Positions 62,898 to 64,000 of a DNA stretch of 64,000 nt are shown here, one piece after another. The position numbers were made by a program, and so were the translations under genes. Positions within the stretch are counted from its first letter, which is position 1, and every line of letters begins with the position of its first letter. This DNA is from Clostridiales bacterium UBA1763 (GTDB taxonomy: Bacteria > Bacillota > Clostridia > Oscillospirales > Oscillospiraceae). Location: the NCBI GenBank assembly GCA_002314685.1, contig DCHB01000080.1:1-64000 (forward strand), written 5' to 3'. A model generated the notes under the pieces. The model was given only the letters and a program-made list of their open reading frames with translations. It was not told where the DNA came from and made no database searches.

Positions 62898-64000
62898 TCA
62901 GTCCAGCATTTCATTTACAGCCATCATTATTCCGAGCTTACCCGATTCATAGGTTATCCCGCCCTGCATATATGCAATATACGGCTCCTTCATGGGCCCG
63001 TCGGCTGAAAGCTCGATTGATGAGCCCTGCACAAAGGCTCCTGCCGCCATTATTACGGGGCAGTTATATCCCGGCATCTGCCAAGGCTCGGGAGTAACAT
63101 AAGAGTCCACGGGGGCACCTGCCTGTATGCCCTTGCAAAACTTTTTCATATTATCCGCAGTGTTAAGTGTAATCATCTGAATAATATCGTTTCTCTGCTC
63201 AGTGACGGAGGGCGAGGTAATAAAACCTATTTTATTCATCATAGCTGAGCAGAAAACAGCGGTTTTAACGGCTTGAGCAACAACGTGAGGAGCGACGAAT
63301 AAGCCTTGGAAAAGCAGTCTGTTGTTCCCGAGCGTTGAGCCGCATTCTCCGCCAATTCCGGGCGTAGTAAGTCTCATTGCCGCTTTGTCAACAAGCTCTG
63401 CCCTGCCCGCGATGTAGCCGCCCGTAGGGGCAATTCCGCCGCCCGGGTTTTTTATCAGTGAGCCCGCAATGAGGTCAGCACCGTATTCGGTAGGCTCGTG
63501 TTCACCCGTAAATTCACCGTAGCAGTTATCAACCATTACGTTTACTGAAGGATTAACCTGTTTAACAGCCGTGCAAATTTCGCCTATTTCCTCTGCTGAC
63601 AGCGCTCTTCTTTCTCCATAACCTCTTGAACGCTGAATTAAGACGGCGGCAACAGTGCTGTCTGCGCAGGCGGATTTTATTGCATCAATATCGGGATTAC
63701 CGTTTTTCAAATCAACCTGTGCGTAGTTAATGCCGTAAAACTTCAGTGAGCCGTGACAATCGCCCTCGATACCTATTGCATTACGCAGGGTATCATACGG
63801 AAGACCCGTTACGGACAGCAATGTGTCGCCGGGCTTGAGCATTGAAAACAGAGCGCAGGACAGCGCGTGTGTGCCGTTTACAAAACCGATGCGCACCAAT
63901 GCCTTTTCCGTGCAGAAAACCTGCGCATAGACTTTATCAAGCGTTTCTCTTCCGAGGTCGTCGTAGCCGTAGCCGCTTGTACCCGCAAAGCAAGCCTCGG
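62898..64000 (-). CDS. Methionine gamma-lyase family protein (YnbB-like), 5' end outside window
   Basis: The frame runs through to the window edge, so the N-terminus is missing; about 366 residues are seen. The sequence at the edge, ACFAGTSGYGYDDLGRETLDKVYA, and NGTHALSCALFSMLKPGD, then the PLP lysine in AGSLIKNPGGGIAPTGGYIAG, mark the YnbB or aluminium-resistance family of PLP enzymes. Activity is uncertain for most members. An ATG-like start further in is not used because homology continues upstream. Confidence 0.9.
   Translation of the reverse strand, partial: EACFAGTSGYGYDDLGRETLDKVYAQVFCTEKALVRIGFVNGTHALSCALFSMLKPGDTLLSVTGLPYDTLRNAIGIEGDCHGSLKFYGINYAQVDLKNGNPDIDAIKSACADSTVAAVLIQRSRGYGERRALSAEEIGEICTAVKQVNPSVNVMVDNCYGEFTGEHEPTEYGADLIAGSLIKNPGGGIAPTGGYIAGRAELVDKAAMRLTTPGIGGECGSTLGNNRLLFQGLFVAPHVVAQAVKTAVFCSAMMNKIGFITSPSVTEQRNDIIQMITLNTADNMKKFCKGIQAGAPVDSYVTPEPWQMPGYNCPVIMAAGAFVQGSSIELSADGPMKEPYIAYMQGGITYESGKLGIMMAVNEMLD

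Overview
The window looks like the chromosome of a spore-forming, low-to-mid GC member of the Clostridia, most likely the Oscillospiraceae/Ruminococcaceae group. The evidence is the sporulation gene content (spoIVA, a SpoIID protein, cwlD, yunB, cotJ genes, a dacF-type carboxypeptidase, a DUF3794-LysM protein of the SipL type, a SigH-like sigma factor), the in-frame fusion of ispH to ribosomal protein S1 known from Clostridia, a PPi-type phosphofructokinase, and gene orders shared with Firmicutes. I see no prophage, insertion sequence, CRISPR array, rRNA or tRNA.

Layout. 1-8538 (+): the 3' end of clpX, lon, engB, an M50 membrane protease, scpA-scpB, a DUF2953-like gene, a ytfJ-like gene, a dacF-like gene and rluB. 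8623-13480 (+): an RpiR regulator, an HI0933-type flavoprotein, cmk and the ispH-rpsA fusion. 13563-15315 (+): carD-like, ispD and ispF. 15399-18990 (+): a DUF3343/class V aminotransferase pair, then cdaA-cdaR (c-di-AMP synthesis). 19004-30812 (+): an RseC-like gene, then yicC, remA, gmk, rpoZ, priA, def, fmt, rsmB, rlmN, PP2C phosphatase, PASTA kinase and rsgA, the order known from Bacillus subtilis but without coaBC. 30888-35740: a tiny membrane protein, DUF3794-LysM, a minus-strand DUF3048 lipoprotein divergent from a DUF436 gene, and a membrane-embedded M28 peptidase. 35820-46082: dapA (-), a SpoIID protein, queA, tgt, yajC, a small membrane protein, a membrane protein-xerD pair, ruvCAB and a SigH-like factor. 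46126-55068 (+): a zinc-ribbon protein, DUF1858, trmK, a Nif3-family gene, spoIVA, an aspartate aminotransferase, cwlD, radA, a DUF6873-like gene and a second Xer recombinase. 55081-64000, mostly minus: a catalytically dead P1B ATPase-like protein, fba (divergent from pfk), cotJC, a cotJA-cotJB fusion, ligA, yunB and a methionine gamma-lyase-like gene cut by the window edge.

Most of this is housekeeping: protein quality control, chromosome segregation, isoprenoid precursors, translation, recombination and glycolysis, interleaved with spore genes. Three observations stand out. (1) Several genes, clearest at spoIVA, follow an intrinsic-terminator-like hairpin whose loop carries a sporulation-type -10 element; at three of them the hairpin's 3' arm also carries the Shine-Dalgarno sequence. 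RNA begun inside the loop would escape both the terminator and the RBS occlusion that affect read-through RNA. (2) An intact 538-residue heavy-metal ATPase homologue has lost all the P-type catalytic motifs I could check. (3) An AT-rich 313-bp gap before the xerD operon carries four copies of a decamer identical to the XerD half-site of dif, one lying on the predicted start point of that operon.
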